NCBI GenBank assembly: GCA_030612445.1
Contig: JAUWNW010000003.1
Location: 1-53,355, forward strand
Source: Candidatus Aminicenantota bacterium
GTDB lineage: Bacteria; Acidobacteriota; Aminicenantia; Aminicenantales; Aminicenantaceae
Length of the DNA stretch: 53,355 nt
Direction: 5' to 3'
The notes under the pieces are model-generated. The model did not search any database. It had not been told where the DNA came from and saw nothing but the letters and a program-made list of their open reading frames with translations. A program made the translations under genes and the position numbers. Of this stretch, positions 1-8,774 are shown one piece after another; the first letter of the stretch is position 1, and each line of letters opens with the position of its first letter.

Positions 1-1
1 C

Positions 2-694
2 ACGAGGGTCGAAGCGTTGTTTGTTGAAAGACTGGCTTATTACAAAGCAGGATTATCATTACCCCAGCGTACAAAGAAATACAGTAGAGTTGTGGAACTT
101 GTGGGGAGATTGAAGGAGAAGTACCCCCGGGCAGCCAAGCTCTATGAGGTTGAGGTTATACCTGAGGATAAATCGGCTGCAAGTAAAAACCTGCGAGCTG
201 TGGATATAACCTGGAAGGAAAAGACTATAAAATATGACAAAGAAACATCTCGAGAGGGCAGCTATATCCTCAGGACAGACCGGATGGATCTGACTGATGA
301 GGAGATATGGAATATTTATATCATGCTTAATCGGGTAGAATACGCATTTATGAGCATGAAATCCTGCTTGGGGCTGCGGCCCATCTTTCATCAGAAGGAA
401 AATAGAGTTGATATTCATATGTTTGTATCGGTTGTAGCCTATCATATTTTACATATGATCGAAAGTCGTTTAAAGGCAAAGGGGGATAACCGGAAATGGT
501 CAACGATCCGCAAAGTCCTCAGTACCCATGCGCAATTAACGATCGGCTATATGGTGAAAGAAGAGGATGGGATCTGCCGCCAGGAATATGTGCGTCTCTC
601 CTCAAACCCGGAACCTGAACATCAACAGATCTACAAGATGCTTGATTTATCCGGAGCTCCGCTTCCCAGAAAACGGCTAAGATTCAATCAGTAG
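2..694 (+). CDS. IS1634/IS4-type transposase, C-terminal part (cut by window edge)
   Basis: The reading frame is open from base 2, so the gene begins before the window and only its last ~230 residues are seen. The protein carries the DDE-transposase C-terminal signature of the IS1634/IS4-like group: EIWNIYIMLNRVEYAF, then LGLRPIFHQ, then an HMFVSVVAYHIL segment. The glutamate in NRVE is probably the last member of the catalytic DDE triad. It would cut and join the ends of its own insertion sequence. No clear terminal inverted repeat follows the stop; a 10-bp direct repeat (AAATGGTGAA at 744-753 and 762-771) lies where an IS right end could be. Family assignment is good; whether the element is active cannot be told from this fragment. 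Confidence 0.88.
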   Translation, partial: TRVEALFVERLAYYKAGLSLPQRTKKYSRVVELVGRLKEKYPRAAKLYEVEVIPEDKSAASKNLRAVDITWKEKTIKYDKETSREGSYILRTDRMDLTDEEIWNIYIMLNRVEYAFMSMKSCLGLRPIFHQKENRVDIHMFVSVVAYHILHMIESRLKAKGDNRKWSTIRKVLSTHAQLTIGYMVKEEDGICRQEYVRLSSNPEPEHQQIYKMLDLSGAPLPRKRLRFNQ

Positions 695-743
695 GGGGTA
701 ACACTTTTTGCTATCTCTTTTTGTTTCAGCAGTTTGTGTTTTA

Positions 744-771
744 AAATGGTGAACTTGGGTTAAATGGTGAA
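744..771 (+). repeat. Short direct repeat between transposase and DDAH gene
   Basis: AAATGGTGAA occurs twice, 8 bases apart, in the 112-base gap after the transposase. It may belong to the right end of the insertion sequence. No matching inverted end can be seen because the left end lies outside the window. Confidence 0.35.
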
Positions 772-806
772 TGTAATTTTTTCCCTACTTCCAGGAGAAA
801 ATCTCT

Positions 807-1616
807 ATGTTAAGAAATGAAGGAGACAAATTATCACGTGTAATTGTATGTTCACCCAGTAGGGAATACTTTAATTATAACAATAGAGTTATACACAACA
901 TCACTCAGCCTGCTGATAAGAACAAGGCAATAGACCAGCATAATAATCTTAAATCAATACTTGAAAAATCTGGATGTGAAGTAATTGATGTTCCAGAACT
1001 TAAAGATCATCCGAATTCTGTTTTTACAAGAGATGCCTGTCTGTCTGCTCCTGCAGGATATATTAAATTAAGAATGGGACTTAAAACAAGGGTTGGAGAA
1101 GATATCTGGATGTCAGAAATATTAAATTCTATGCATGAACCTGAATATGCAAGTATTAAAGAACCTGGTACAGTAGAAGGTGGAGATATTATATTAGCCG
1201 GATCAGTTGCATTTGTTGGACTCTCTAAAAGAACAAATAAAGAAGGAATAAAACAGATTTCAAGGTTTTTAAACGCTCTGGAGTATGAAGTAAGAACAAT
1301 ACCTGTTCCTTTCCCCTATTTGCATATTGGCGGTGCTATGAGTGTTATTGGTCCTAAGAAAGTACTTTGTTGTAAAAATATATTTCCTGATAATTTTTTC
1401 AAGGGTTTTAACAAAATTGAAGTTCCGTTTAATACATTTGTAAGTGGAAATGTAATATGTATTGGGAATAATGAAATCATAGCAGAAATTTCAAATATGG
1501 AAGTAATTAATAAACTCAAGCATACTGGTATTTATGTACATACTATTGACCTGTCAGAATTTAGAAAGGGGACAGGTGGACCAAGTTGTCTTATTATGCC
1601 TGTTGAACGAAAATAA
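807..1616 (+). CDS. DDAH/arginine-deiminase-superfamily amidinohydrolase
   Basis: At 269 residues it has the usual length of dimethylarginine dimethylaminohydrolases (DDAH), which split methylated arginines into citrulline and methylamines. The superfamily landmarks are in order: FTRD near residue 75, EGGD near residue 125, the catalytic His in LHIGG (H173), and the nucleophile Cys261 in GTGGPSCLIMP near the C terminus. The start is supported by an AGGAGAA ribosome-binding site 8-9 bases upstream. No signal peptide is seen, so it is cytoplasmic. The gene is very AT-rich even for this window and follows a transposase, which fits transfer. The same fold also serves arginine deiminases and amidinotransferases, so the exact substrate is open. 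The corrinoid gene 68 bases downstream may be co-transcribed. Confidence 0.82.
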   Translation: MLRNEGDKLSRVIVCSPSREYFNYNNRVIHNITQPADKNKAIDQHNNLKSILEKSGCEVIDVPELKDHPNSVFTRDACLSAPAGYIKLRMGLKTRVGEDIWMSEILNSMHEPEYASIKEPGTVEGGDIILAGSVAFVGLSKRTNKEGIKQISRFLNALEYEVRTIPVPFPYLHIGGAMSVIGPKKVLCCKNIFPDNFFKGFNKIEVPFNTFVSGNVICIGNNEIIAEISNMEVINKLKHTGIYVHTIDLSEFRKGTGGPSCLIMPVERK

Positions 1617-1684
1617 AAATGCCTTATCGCAAATAAGGGATAATAGGGTGAATACCAATTGATATTTTTCAAAGGGAGATATTA

Positions 1685-2317
1685 ATGAATTTATTAGATG
1701 AAATCGCTGTCAGCATTGAGAATGGAGACGCAGACGAAGTCAAAAAACTTACTGAGCAGGCCCTTTCTCAAAAAGTTTCAGCGGAAAATATTTTAAATCA
1801 GGGCCTGGTTGCCGGGATGAATGTTGTCAGCGAGAAATTCAAAAACAATGAAGTTTTTATCCCAGAAGTCTTGATTTCCGCCAAGGCGATGAAAGCCGGG
1901 ATGGGAGTCATAAAGCCTCTTCTTGCACAGGCAAATATCCAATCCAAGGGTAAAGTAATTATGGGTACTGTAAATGGTGACCTTCACGATATTGGAAAAA
2001 GTATTGTCGCCATGCTGCTTGAGGGTGCCGGTTTTGAAGTGATAGATCTGGGAGCTGATGTTTCGCTGGAAAAATTTATGGAGTCGATAAAAAAAGAAGA
2101 TGTTGATATTGTAGGAATGTCAGCCCTCCTAACTACTACTATGACTTTTATGAAAGTTTTAATCGATGAACTGGAAAAGACCGGTCTTAAAAAGAGGATC
2201 AAGGTAATGGTAGGCGGCGCGCCTGTAACCTCAGCTTTTGCAGAAGAGATAAAAGCGGACGGCTATGCTCCGGACGCAGCCCAGGCAGTAGATCTGGCTG
2301 TAAGCCTCCTGAATTAA
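1685..2317 (+). CDS. Corrinoid protein of a methyltransferase system (MtbC/MttC/MtaC type)
   Basis: This 210-residue protein has an N-terminal helical cap domain (about 1-85) and a Rossmann-like B12-binding domain (about 90-208). GDLHDIGKS supplies the lower-ligand His (H101) that coordinates cobalt, and the later GMSALLTTTM and VGGAPV segments are also typical. Such proteins carry a methyl group on cobalamin between a substrate:corrinoid methyltransferase and a second methyltransferase. No MttB/MtbB/MtaB-like partner or activator lies in this window, so the partner must be encoded elsewhere. The start is backed by an AAGGGAG site. The substrate (methylamine, methanol, methoxy-aromatic, betaine) cannot be told from the carrier alone. 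Confidence 0.92.
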   Translation: MNLLDEIAVSIENGDADEVKKLTEQALSQKVSAENILNQGLVAGMNVVSEKFKNNEVFIPEVLISAKAMKAGMGVIKPLLAQANIQSKGKVIMGTVNGDLHDIGKSIVAMLLEGAGFEVIDLGADVSLEKFMESIKKEDVDIVGMSALLTTTMTFMKVLIDELEKTGLKKRIKVMVGGAPVTSAFAEEIKADGYAPDAAQAVDLAVSLLN

Positions 2318-2404
2318 GGCTCAATCCTCCCCCGTTTATTTCCCCTTATTAGCTGCTAAGCTCGATTTCAGGCTAAAGTGAGAATAGCATTGGAAGCAAT
2401 CCTT

Positions 2405-3175
2405 TTATTTTTTCTCCAGCCATTTTTTAAATATTTTCTTCTCTTTATATTGATAGCGGCTTTTAATAAAAGGAAGTTGTGTTAATTTAAAAAACCGGCA
2501 TGGATATATACTTTTCTTTTTTTTCTCTATCCCCTTAATCACTGCACGGGCAACTTTATTTGCTGTTTGGGAGGGCCAAGGAATTGGCGCTGGAGGATGG
2601 CTTGCCTTTGAGAAAAAATTGGTTTTTGTAGCAATTGGGTATATCATAGAAATTTGGATGTTTTTGTCCATTTCAAAAGAGTATCCTTCAAAAAATCTGT
2701 CTATTGCTGCTTTTGTAGATGAATAGAGGGCATATCCAGGTAAGGATATTTTCCCCATAACTGAACCTATAACTGCAAAGTGAAAACCCTTTTCTTCCAT
2801 ATATTCCATCATTTTCTCCAGCGAGTATATGACAGAAAATACGTTTGTTTCATATATCTTTGATATATGCTTCCAGTCTGAGCGGCTGATTTTTTCATAA
2901 TATGGGATACCTGCATTAGCAATGAATAAATCGATACCACCCATTTTTTCCAAGGCAAAGTTGAACAGTTTATCTATTTCTTCAGGTTTTGAAAGATCGC
3001 CTTGAAATGAAGAGAATTTATGGTTAGTCGTTTTTATTTTATTTTTCCATAGATCCTCTTTTATCATATCTGCGCAGACCAGATTAGTATTGTATAATGA
3101 GAGCTGTTTAAAAAGAGCATTTCCTATACCTGAAGCAGCGCCTGTGAGCACAATTCTTTTTTTATTGATATTCAT
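2405..3175 (-). CDS. Short-chain dehydrogenase/reductase
   Basis: A classical SDR of 256 residues. It has the cofactor glycine motif TGAASGIG at residues 11-18, NAG in the IANAGIPYY segment, a catalytic Ser in AVIGSVMG, and the Tyr/Lys pair in YALYSSTKAA. It should catalyse NAD(P)-dependent oxidation or reduction of an alcohol/ketone in the cytoplasm. It is the last gene of a six-gene minus-strand run, 4 bases after the preceding reductase/epimerase gene. The neighbours (polyprenyl synthetase fusion, aldehyde dehydrogenase, lipid exporter) suggest a lipid-like substrate, but that is inference. The C terminus is rich in Lys. Confidence 0.9.
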   Translation of the reverse strand: MNINKKRIVLTGAASGIGNALFKQLSLYNTNLVCADMIKEDLWKNKIKTTNHKFSSFQGDLSKPEEIDKLFNFALEKMGGIDLFIANAGIPYYEKISRSDWKHISKIYETNVFSVIYSLEKMMEYMEEKGFHFAVIGSVMGKISLPGYALYSSTKAAIDRFFEGYSFEMDKNIQISMIYPIATKTNFFSKASHPPAPIPWPSQTANKVARAVIKGIEKKKKSIYPCRFFKLTQLPFIKSRYQYKEKKIFKKWLEKK

Positions 3176-3179
3176 ATAT

Positions 3180-4220
3180 TTACGATTGGGTTGTGTGGGC
3201 GGTATTGTTTTTTTTCATGCTAGGAGGCCATGGGGCTGATCCTCTGATACAGAACCAATTGATAGAGTCTATAAGAGTTTCTTTTAATGGTCTTGATTTA
3301 TAGTCTAGTTCCCTGCGTGATTTTGAATCATCATAGTACCAATAGCGGCACATAATTTCTGCTGACTGCCTGTCCAGTTTCGGAGCTGATGAGAATGCCT
3401 GGTTTATTAAGCCTATAAATTTGCCCATCCGTCCAGATAATTTAATCCTTGGGTGGGGGTAACCTGTAATTTCGCATAAAAGAGCAAATAATTCGTAATA
3501 TGACAGATTTTTACCGCCAATAATATACTTTTCTCCCTTTTTACCCCTTTCCATGCCAAGATATAGACCGATTGCAGCATCACGGACATCCACTACATTC
3601 TGACCACCTTTAATGTATCCAGGTACTTTTTTATTCAGGAATAGGACTAAAAGTTTTGAGCTGGAATTATTAAGATCACCTGGTCCGTAGCAGAAACACG
3701 GATAAACAAGCACTACAGGCAGCCCTTCTGATATCTTTCTCCTAACATAAATCTCAGACATTCTTTTTGCTCTAATATAATCAGCATTTAAATCACCAAG
3801 TTTGCAATCTACTTTCTCATCAACAGGTATAGAGCCTCCTCCCCCGAGGGCGAATATACTGGAAAGAAATACTATTTTTTCAATGTTTTTTTTTTTACAT
3901 TCTTCGAATAGATTATATGTGATATCATAATTAAGCTTGTATATCTTGTCTTTGTCCCTGGGAAGGGTAGAAATAAAACCTGCTACATGATACAGCCTGT
4001 CCACTCTATCCAAGGCAGTTGATATATCATTTATTTTAAGAAGATCTCCTTTGACTATGTCCAATTTATTTTGTTCCGGCCCAAAAATCATAAGTTTATC
4101 AGGATCCCTAACTAATACCCTTACATTTTCTCCTTTTTTAAGTAAATATTTTACTAAGTGGGATCCTATAAAGCCTGTTGCTCCGGTAACTAAAGTCAGC
4201 TTTTCTTGATTATTTATCAT
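3180..4220 (-). CDS. NAD-dependent epimerase/reductase, HpnA/dihydroflavonol-reductase-like extended SDR
   Basis: This 346-residue extended SDR has the N-terminal nucleotide motif TGATGFIGSHL (about 13-23), LYHVAG after the third strand, and the catalytic YxxxK as YIRAK. The YHVAG segment and overall pattern resemble the hopanoid-associated HpnA and 3-beta-HSD/DFR branch more than sugar-nucleotide epimerases. It would reduce or oxidise a hydroxyl/keto group on a sugar or isoprenoid. Its ATG overlaps the stop of the aldehyde dehydrogenase gene (ATGA), showing translational coupling within the operon. The substrate is unknown. Confidence 0.86.
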   Translation of the reverse strand: MINNQEKLTLVTGATGFIGSHLVKYLLKKGENVRVLVRDPDKLMIFGPEQNKLDIVKGDLLKINDISTALDRVDRLYHVAGFISTLPRDKDKIYKLNYDITYNLFEECKKKNIEKIVFLSSIFALGGGGSIPVDEKVDCKLGDLNADYIRAKRMSEIYVRRKISEGLPVVLVYPCFCYGPGDLNNSSSKLLVLFLNKKVPGYIKGGQNVVDVRDAAIGLYLGMERGKKGEKYIIGGKNLSYYELFALLCEITGYPHPRIKLSGRMGKFIGLINQAFSSAPKLDRQSAEIMCRYWYYDDSKSRRELDYKSRPLKETLIDSINWFCIRGSAPWPPSMKKNNTAHTTQS

Positions 4221-5590
4221 ATGTATTTTTTGATTTTGGATAGTTTGTTTTTGTAAGGAGGATAAATTAAGTTAGAGTTGATAATATTGGATTTCTTAAG
4301 AACGCTCTTGTAATTTGTAAAGCAGTCAAAGCTGGCTTTCCCATGGTATTTGCCTATTCCGCTCTTTCCAACACCTCCAAAAGGCAGTGATAATACTGCA
4401 TGCTGGATAATAGTGTCGTTTATACATACATTGCCAGCGCTTGTATTATTGAGGATTTTTTCCTGTGAAGATTTGTTTTTTGAAAATATATACATACAGA
4501 GAGGTTTTGATTTTTTGTTGATATATGATATCGCCCCTTTCAGGTCATTGTATTTTATCAGGGGCAGCAAAGGCCCAAATATTTCTTCCTTCATTATTTT
4601 CGCATCAGGCTTTACATTATCGATAATAGTCGGGGCAATATATCTATTTTCCATACTTGTCTTTCCGCCTGAGACAATCTTTGCTCCTTTTAGTAATTCA
4701 AGAAGTCTTTTGAAATGACTTTCATTTATGATCCTTCCATAATCAGGGTTTTTAGAAGCATCATTGCCATAGAATTTTAAAAGCCACTTTTTCATCTCCT
4801 CAATTAATTGTTTTTTTACTCTCTCATTAACTAATACATAGTCAGGTGATAAACAGGTCTGACCTGCATTAATAAACTTGCCCCAAACAATTTTTTTTGC
4901 AGCCATTGAAATAGAAGTATCCGGCTCTACTATTACTGGATTTTTCCCTCCCAGCTCGAGTGTAACTGGGATTAAACATTTTGATGCTGTTTCCATAACT
5001 GCTCGTCCTGCTTTTTCTCCTCCTGTAAAAAATACATGGTCAAAACCACTGCCTAAAAGAGATTGAGTTGTGTTTGCACTCCCTTCTATACAGGAGATAT
5101 AGTTTGGTTCGAATGTATTTTGTATTAGTCTTGTACATAATCTTGATGATGTTGGCGCCAATTCAGAGGGTTTTAGAACAGTGCAGTTGCCTGATGCAAT
5201 GGATCCAATCAACGGATATAATACTGTGTGCAGGGGATAGTTCCATGTTCCGATGATGAGAATCCTTCCTAGGGGTTCTGGATATCTGTAACATGAAGAC
5301 CCAAACAGAACCAGAGGAACTTTTACTTTTTTTGGGCTTGACCATTTTTTTATATGATTAAGCGCATACTTTAATTCATAAATTACAGTTCCTATTTCAC
5401 TGTACCAAGCTTCGAATTCAGGCTTATCCATATCTATTTGCACTGCTTTTATTATGCTTTCCTCATTATCTTCTATGGTTTTTTTTAATTTTTTTAACTG
5501 CTTTATTCGGAAGGGAACTGATAGGGTTTGACCTGATGAAAATAAGGCAGCCTGCTCTTGGGCTATTTCATCTATTTGGTTTTGATTCAT
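4217..5590 (-). CDS. Aldehyde dehydrogenase, class-3 (fatty aldehyde) type
   Basis: A 457-residue ALDH with the short N terminus of the class-3/fatty-aldehyde group. The catalytic Cys is C246 in NAGQTCLSPDYV, the general-base Glu lies in TLELGGKNP, and the NAD site includes FTGGEKAGR. Late in the protein are EEIFGPLLP and FGGVGKSGIG. It oxidises an aldehyde to a carboxylic acid with NAD(P). The C-terminal ~25 residues (SNLIYPPYKNKLSKIKKYI) are the kind of tail seen in class-3 enzymes; no clear membrane helix is visible. The gene lies 27 bases after the LolA-like gene. In context it may handle a long-chain or prenyl aldehyde, which is inference. Confidence 0.92.
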   Translation of the reverse strand: MNQNQIDEIAQEQAALFSSGQTLSVPFRIKQLKKLKKTIEDNEESIIKAVQIDMDKPEFEAWYSEIGTVIYELKYALNHIKKWSSPKKVKVPLVLFGSSCYRYPEPLGRILIIGTWNYPLHTVLYPLIGSIASGNCTVLKPSELAPTSSRLCTRLIQNTFEPNYISCIEGSANTTQSLLGSGFDHVFFTGGEKAGRAVMETASKCLIPVTLELGGKNPVIVEPDTSISMAAKKIVWGKFINAGQTCLSPDYVLVNERVKKQLIEEMKKWLLKFYGNDASKNPDYGRIINESHFKRLLELLKGAKIVSGGKTSMENRYIAPTIIDNVKPDAKIMKEEIFGPLLPLIKYNDLKGAISYINKKSKPLCMYIFSKNKSSQEKILNNTSAGNVCINDTIIQHAVLSLPFGGVGKSGIGKYHGKASFDCFTNYKSVLKKSNIINSNLIYPPYKNKLSKIKKYI

Positions 5591-5617
5591 TTAATTATTT
5601 CTTTTCTCCTTTAAGAA

Positions 5618-6250
5618 TTATTTTAAATATTTAAAAAAGTAGTCTGATACTTTATCATGCTGCTTCCATTTGCTAAATTCAGTTTCAGTCCAATCATTGT
5701 TTTTATAGATTAATTTCATCCATTTTATCTTATCCATGTTGCCAACTTTGAAATATATTTTTTTATATGAATGACTTGATAAAGATATGGGAGTGACTTC
5801 ATAGAAACTTTTATCTTCTTTATATTCAATTTGGTAATTTTTTTTAATTTCCTCTCTTTTCTGCCCAATGAGTGGAAGCATGTGTCTTTTAACTATATTT
5901 TTGGAATTCAGTTCCTCAAAGCTGTACACTTCTTTCTCTTCTAAGTCATAATCGATTATACAAATTTTTTCCCCATCACAGTAGATATCATAATTTTCAT
6001 CTCCTTTTATTTCAAGGCGGAAAAAATGTGGATATTTAAAATAAAATTTACCATGAATAGAAATTTTGTTTTTTAAATAGGAGATTTTTTTTTGCTGTTT
6101 TATATTACAGGAAATCAGCTTTTGATTTTTAAGGCGGCTTTCCCATTTTATAAGGAGCGAATCTATATCTTGACTATATACGCCAGTAGAGAAAAAGATG
6201 AATGAAGCAGTAAGAGCAGTGAAAAATATTAGTATATATTTTATTTTCAT
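5618..6250 (-). CDS. LolA-like outer-membrane lipoprotein/lipid carrier
   Basis: A 210-residue exported protein with signal peptide MKIKYILIFFTALTASFIFF and probable cleavage after VYSQ. It continues with the LolA/LolB-fold pattern: an early SCNIKQQKKISYLKNKISIHG strand region, then FYFKYPHFFRLEIKG, then IYCDGEKICIIDYDLEE. The family binds acyl chains in a half-barrel and ferries lipids across the periplasm. The start at 6250 is chosen because its ATG overlaps the stop of the upstream RND gene (ATGA) and begins a good signal peptide; a further upstream ATG (6301) would add 17 residues lying inside that gene. It probably accepts a lipid from the MMPL exporter encoded just before it. Confidence 0.82.
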   Translation of the reverse strand: MKIKYILIFFTALTASFIFFSTGVYSQDIDSLLIKWESRLKNQKLISCNIKQQKKISYLKNKISIHGKFYFKYPHFFRLEIKGDENYDIYCDGEKICIIDYDLEEKEVYSFEELNSKNIVKRHMLPLIGQKREEIKKNYQIEYKEDKSFYEVTPISLSSHSYKKIYFKVGNMDKIKWMKLIYKNNDWTETEFSKWKQHDKVSDYFFKYLK

Positions 6251-8748
6251 AACCTTTTTCTGTTTAAGAATGACGGAAGAAGAAACATGGTGTATAACCA
6301 ACAGGCAAATACTCCAAATCCGACTATAGTCCCGGTGTTAAATAGGAGGGGAGAGGAAGATACACTTAAAGTCAAAAAACAAATCATTGTTGAGATGGTA
6401 GTTAGAGTCAGTACAGGAGCGATATCATAGAGAATAGCAGAAATATGTTTTTCTGGGTTATTAATTTTGCGGTAAATAAGATGTACAGAGTCGTCAATAC
6501 CAATACCTATAACCACAGCAACTATACCGATTAGAGCAGGAGAAAAACTGATAGAGGTGACATTAATAAAAGCTAATGTCAGCGGGATTGCACCGAAGAG
6601 AGGTAATAGAGCTAAAAACAGTAGTCGAAGTTTTCTAAAAAAAATAAAAAGTATTAGAGCTATTATACTTCCAGCCCACAAACTGATAGAGATAAAATCT
6701 CTTTTGATTATTTTATTAACAGACTGGTGGACCTGATATGTTCCGGTAAGCTCTTTTTCTATGTTTTTTTGAGAAGGTATTTTTTTCAGAACTTCAGAAA
6801 CATTTAGAAGCGAATCCGGGTTATTTAATTCATTTATGGGCCAAACATAGGTTTGTAGATAGAAAGTTTTTCCTTCTTTTTTAAGGAATTGAGCTAGAGG
6901 ATTACTGCTGGTTTTTGAGACCAATGTTTTTTCATTAAAAATCTCCTCCAAAAGATTATAGTATTTTATATGATGGGGAAGAATGTTAAAACCATGCAAA
7001 TCTAACTGCTTGAAAAAAGCCGACCGGGATTCTTTTATTTTAGTTAATAGATTTCTCACTTGAACAAGGTTATTTTGGACCTCGTCATAAGGAACATAAA
7101 ATAAAGTCGGAGAATAAAACCCAGTGATTTTCTTATTTTGCAATAATTTAATTAGTTGTTTATCTAAATATTTTTGATAATCTATTCCCTCTGAAATCTG
7201 TTCTGTTTTAAGAGTTATCTGGGTGTTTAATAAGAAGGAGGCCCCGAATTTCTCTGAGACTTCTTCTGCATTTTTTAAAGATTTTATGTTTTTAGGCAGT
7301 AGTTTGAATAAACCCATGTCAAATTTTAGGTTCAATGAAATTATGACTGAGATAATGATTAGTGCGAATGCAATTATTCGGCTGGTAAAAACATTTTTAA
7401 TAGATTTCTTGTAGAAAAAACCGGGTATTATTCCTATTTGATTTAATTTGATATGTTTTATTCTTTTAGGCTTAAGTATTCTAACTATAGCTGGAAAAAG
7501 CAATAAGATCATAATTAGGGTTAGAATAAGGCTTGAACAGGTTAGTAATCCAAACTGCCTTAAGGCAGAATATCTGGAAAAGGATAATATAAAAAATCCG
7601 CATCCAGTTGTTAAAATTCCTATAACCAGGGGAGGGCCGCAGTCGCTCATCGTAAATTTAATTGCTGTTTCAGGGGAATTATGCTTTTTATAGTATTGAA
7701 AAAATCGGCTGGACAGATGAAATGTAATATCGATACCTAAGCCTAAAACGATTGCTGCAAATCCAATAGAAATCAGTTTTAAGGGATTGAAAAAGAAGCG
7801 GGCGATCAAAAGAGATGCAAACACTGAGAGAAATATTGGAAGGAAACATATCAAAGTTACTTTCAGATTCCTAAAAACTATTACCAGCAAAGTAAATATA
7901 AGGATTGAAGATAGTAGATTAATAATAATTATTTCTCTGTTCATTGATGAAGATGTTTCAGCGGTAAGACCATATTTTCCCGCAAATTCACAGATGATGT
8001 TTTGAGAGCCCTCTATTGATGACTTTATTTTATTTATTTTTGTTTTGATAGTATTTGTTAGTTCTAGACAATATTTTGTATCTTCTCCTGACCCCCGTGG
8101 CTGAGCAAAGATTAACCGGGAGGAATGGTCTTCTGAGTCAAAATAAAGACTAGTTTGTGAAATTTTAAAATTAGCCATATAATCTTTAAGCCACGGTTCT
8201 AATAATTCCCGGAGATTAAAAACATCTACTGCGATCAGCGCTCTGTATTCTGGATTATCAGTTATTACAAGCTTTTTTCGTGTTCGGGCAATCTCCCTTT
8301 TTATACCTTGGTCAGTGAATTTTTCTGAAAACCAAGTTAAATACCTGCTTGGATCTTGAAATACCGCAGCTCTTGTCATTTGGATCAGCCTATCTGCTTC
8401 TGATAGGTCGAATAGCCCTGAGTGAACAAATAATATCTCTTCCATAGATCGGAGTTCCTGGGCTAATGTATCTGTAAATTGATTTTTTACAGTCTCATCA
8501 ACCTGTTGATGTTTTTGCAAAATGACAATAGGAGTGCTTTCACCAAACCTCTCATGGTTTTCAAGAAAGTGCTTGAACTCTTTTCCATGAAGTCCTTTTA
8601 TATCAAGAAGGCTTGGTTCAACTTCTAAATCTTTTAGAAAAAAAGTCCCGGATATTAATATAATTACAGCAGCGAGAATAACTATTCTATAGTTTTTATA
8701 GGATAAGTGAGATATAATTTTTGAAATTTTTTTTAATATTTCCAGCAT
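6247..8748 (-). CDS. RND/MMPL-family lipid exporter (HpnN-like)
   Basis: An 833-residue inner-membrane protein with the duplicated RND plan. There is one N-terminal helix (about 22-42), a large periplasmic loop, five to six helices at about 270-420, a second single helix near 455, another periplasmic loop and a C-terminal helix bundle at about 680-830. The two halves carry the MMPL hallmarks GLGIDITFHLSSRF and GIGIDDSVHLIYR, whose Asp residues are expected to sit in the proton path. The family exports lipids such as hopanoids and mycolipids. It lies 26 bases downstream of the fusion gene and overlaps the LolA-like gene, so exporter and carrier are translationally coupled. Confidence 0.88.
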   Translation of the reverse strand: MLEILKKISKIISHLSYKNYRIVILAAVIILISGTFFLKDLEVEPSLLDIKGLHGKEFKHFLENHERFGESTPIVILQKHQQVDETVKNQFTDTLAQELRSMEEILFVHSGLFDLSEADRLIQMTRAAVFQDPSRYLTWFSEKFTDQGIKREIARTRKKLVITDNPEYRALIAVDVFNLRELLEPWLKDYMANFKISQTSLYFDSEDHSSRLIFAQPRGSGEDTKYCLELTNTIKTKINKIKSSIEGSQNIICEFAGKYGLTAETSSSMNREIIIINLLSSILIFTLLVIVFRNLKVTLICFLPIFLSVFASLLIARFFFNPLKLISIGFAAIVLGLGIDITFHLSSRFFQYYKKHNSPETAIKFTMSDCGPPLVIGILTTGCGFFILSFSRYSALRQFGLLTCSSLILTLIMILLLFPAIVRILKPKRIKHIKLNQIGIIPGFFYKKSIKNVFTSRIIAFALIIISVIISLNLKFDMGLFKLLPKNIKSLKNAEEVSEKFGASFLLNTQITLKTEQISEGIDYQKYLDKQLIKLLQNKKITGFYSPTLFYVPYDEVQNNLVQVRNLLTKIKESRSAFFKQLDLHGFNILPHHIKYYNLLEEIFNEKTLVSKTSSNPLAQFLKKEGKTFYLQTYVWPINELNNPDSLLNVSEVLKKIPSQKNIEKELTGTYQVHQSVNKIIKRDFISISLWAGSIIALILFIFFRKLRLLFLALLPLFGAIPLTLAFINVTSISFSPALIGIVAVVIGIGIDDSVHLIYRKINNPEKHISAILYDIAPVLTLTTISTMICFLTLSVSSSPLLFNTGTIVGFGVFACWLYTMFLLPSFLNRKRL

Positions 8749-8774
8749 TTAGGGAAAGACCTTTTATCCTGTAA

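Noticed and set aside
1621-1646. CCTTAT-loop-ATAAGG hairpin after the DDAH gene as a terminator
   Set aside because: Stem of 6 bases and no T-run after it.
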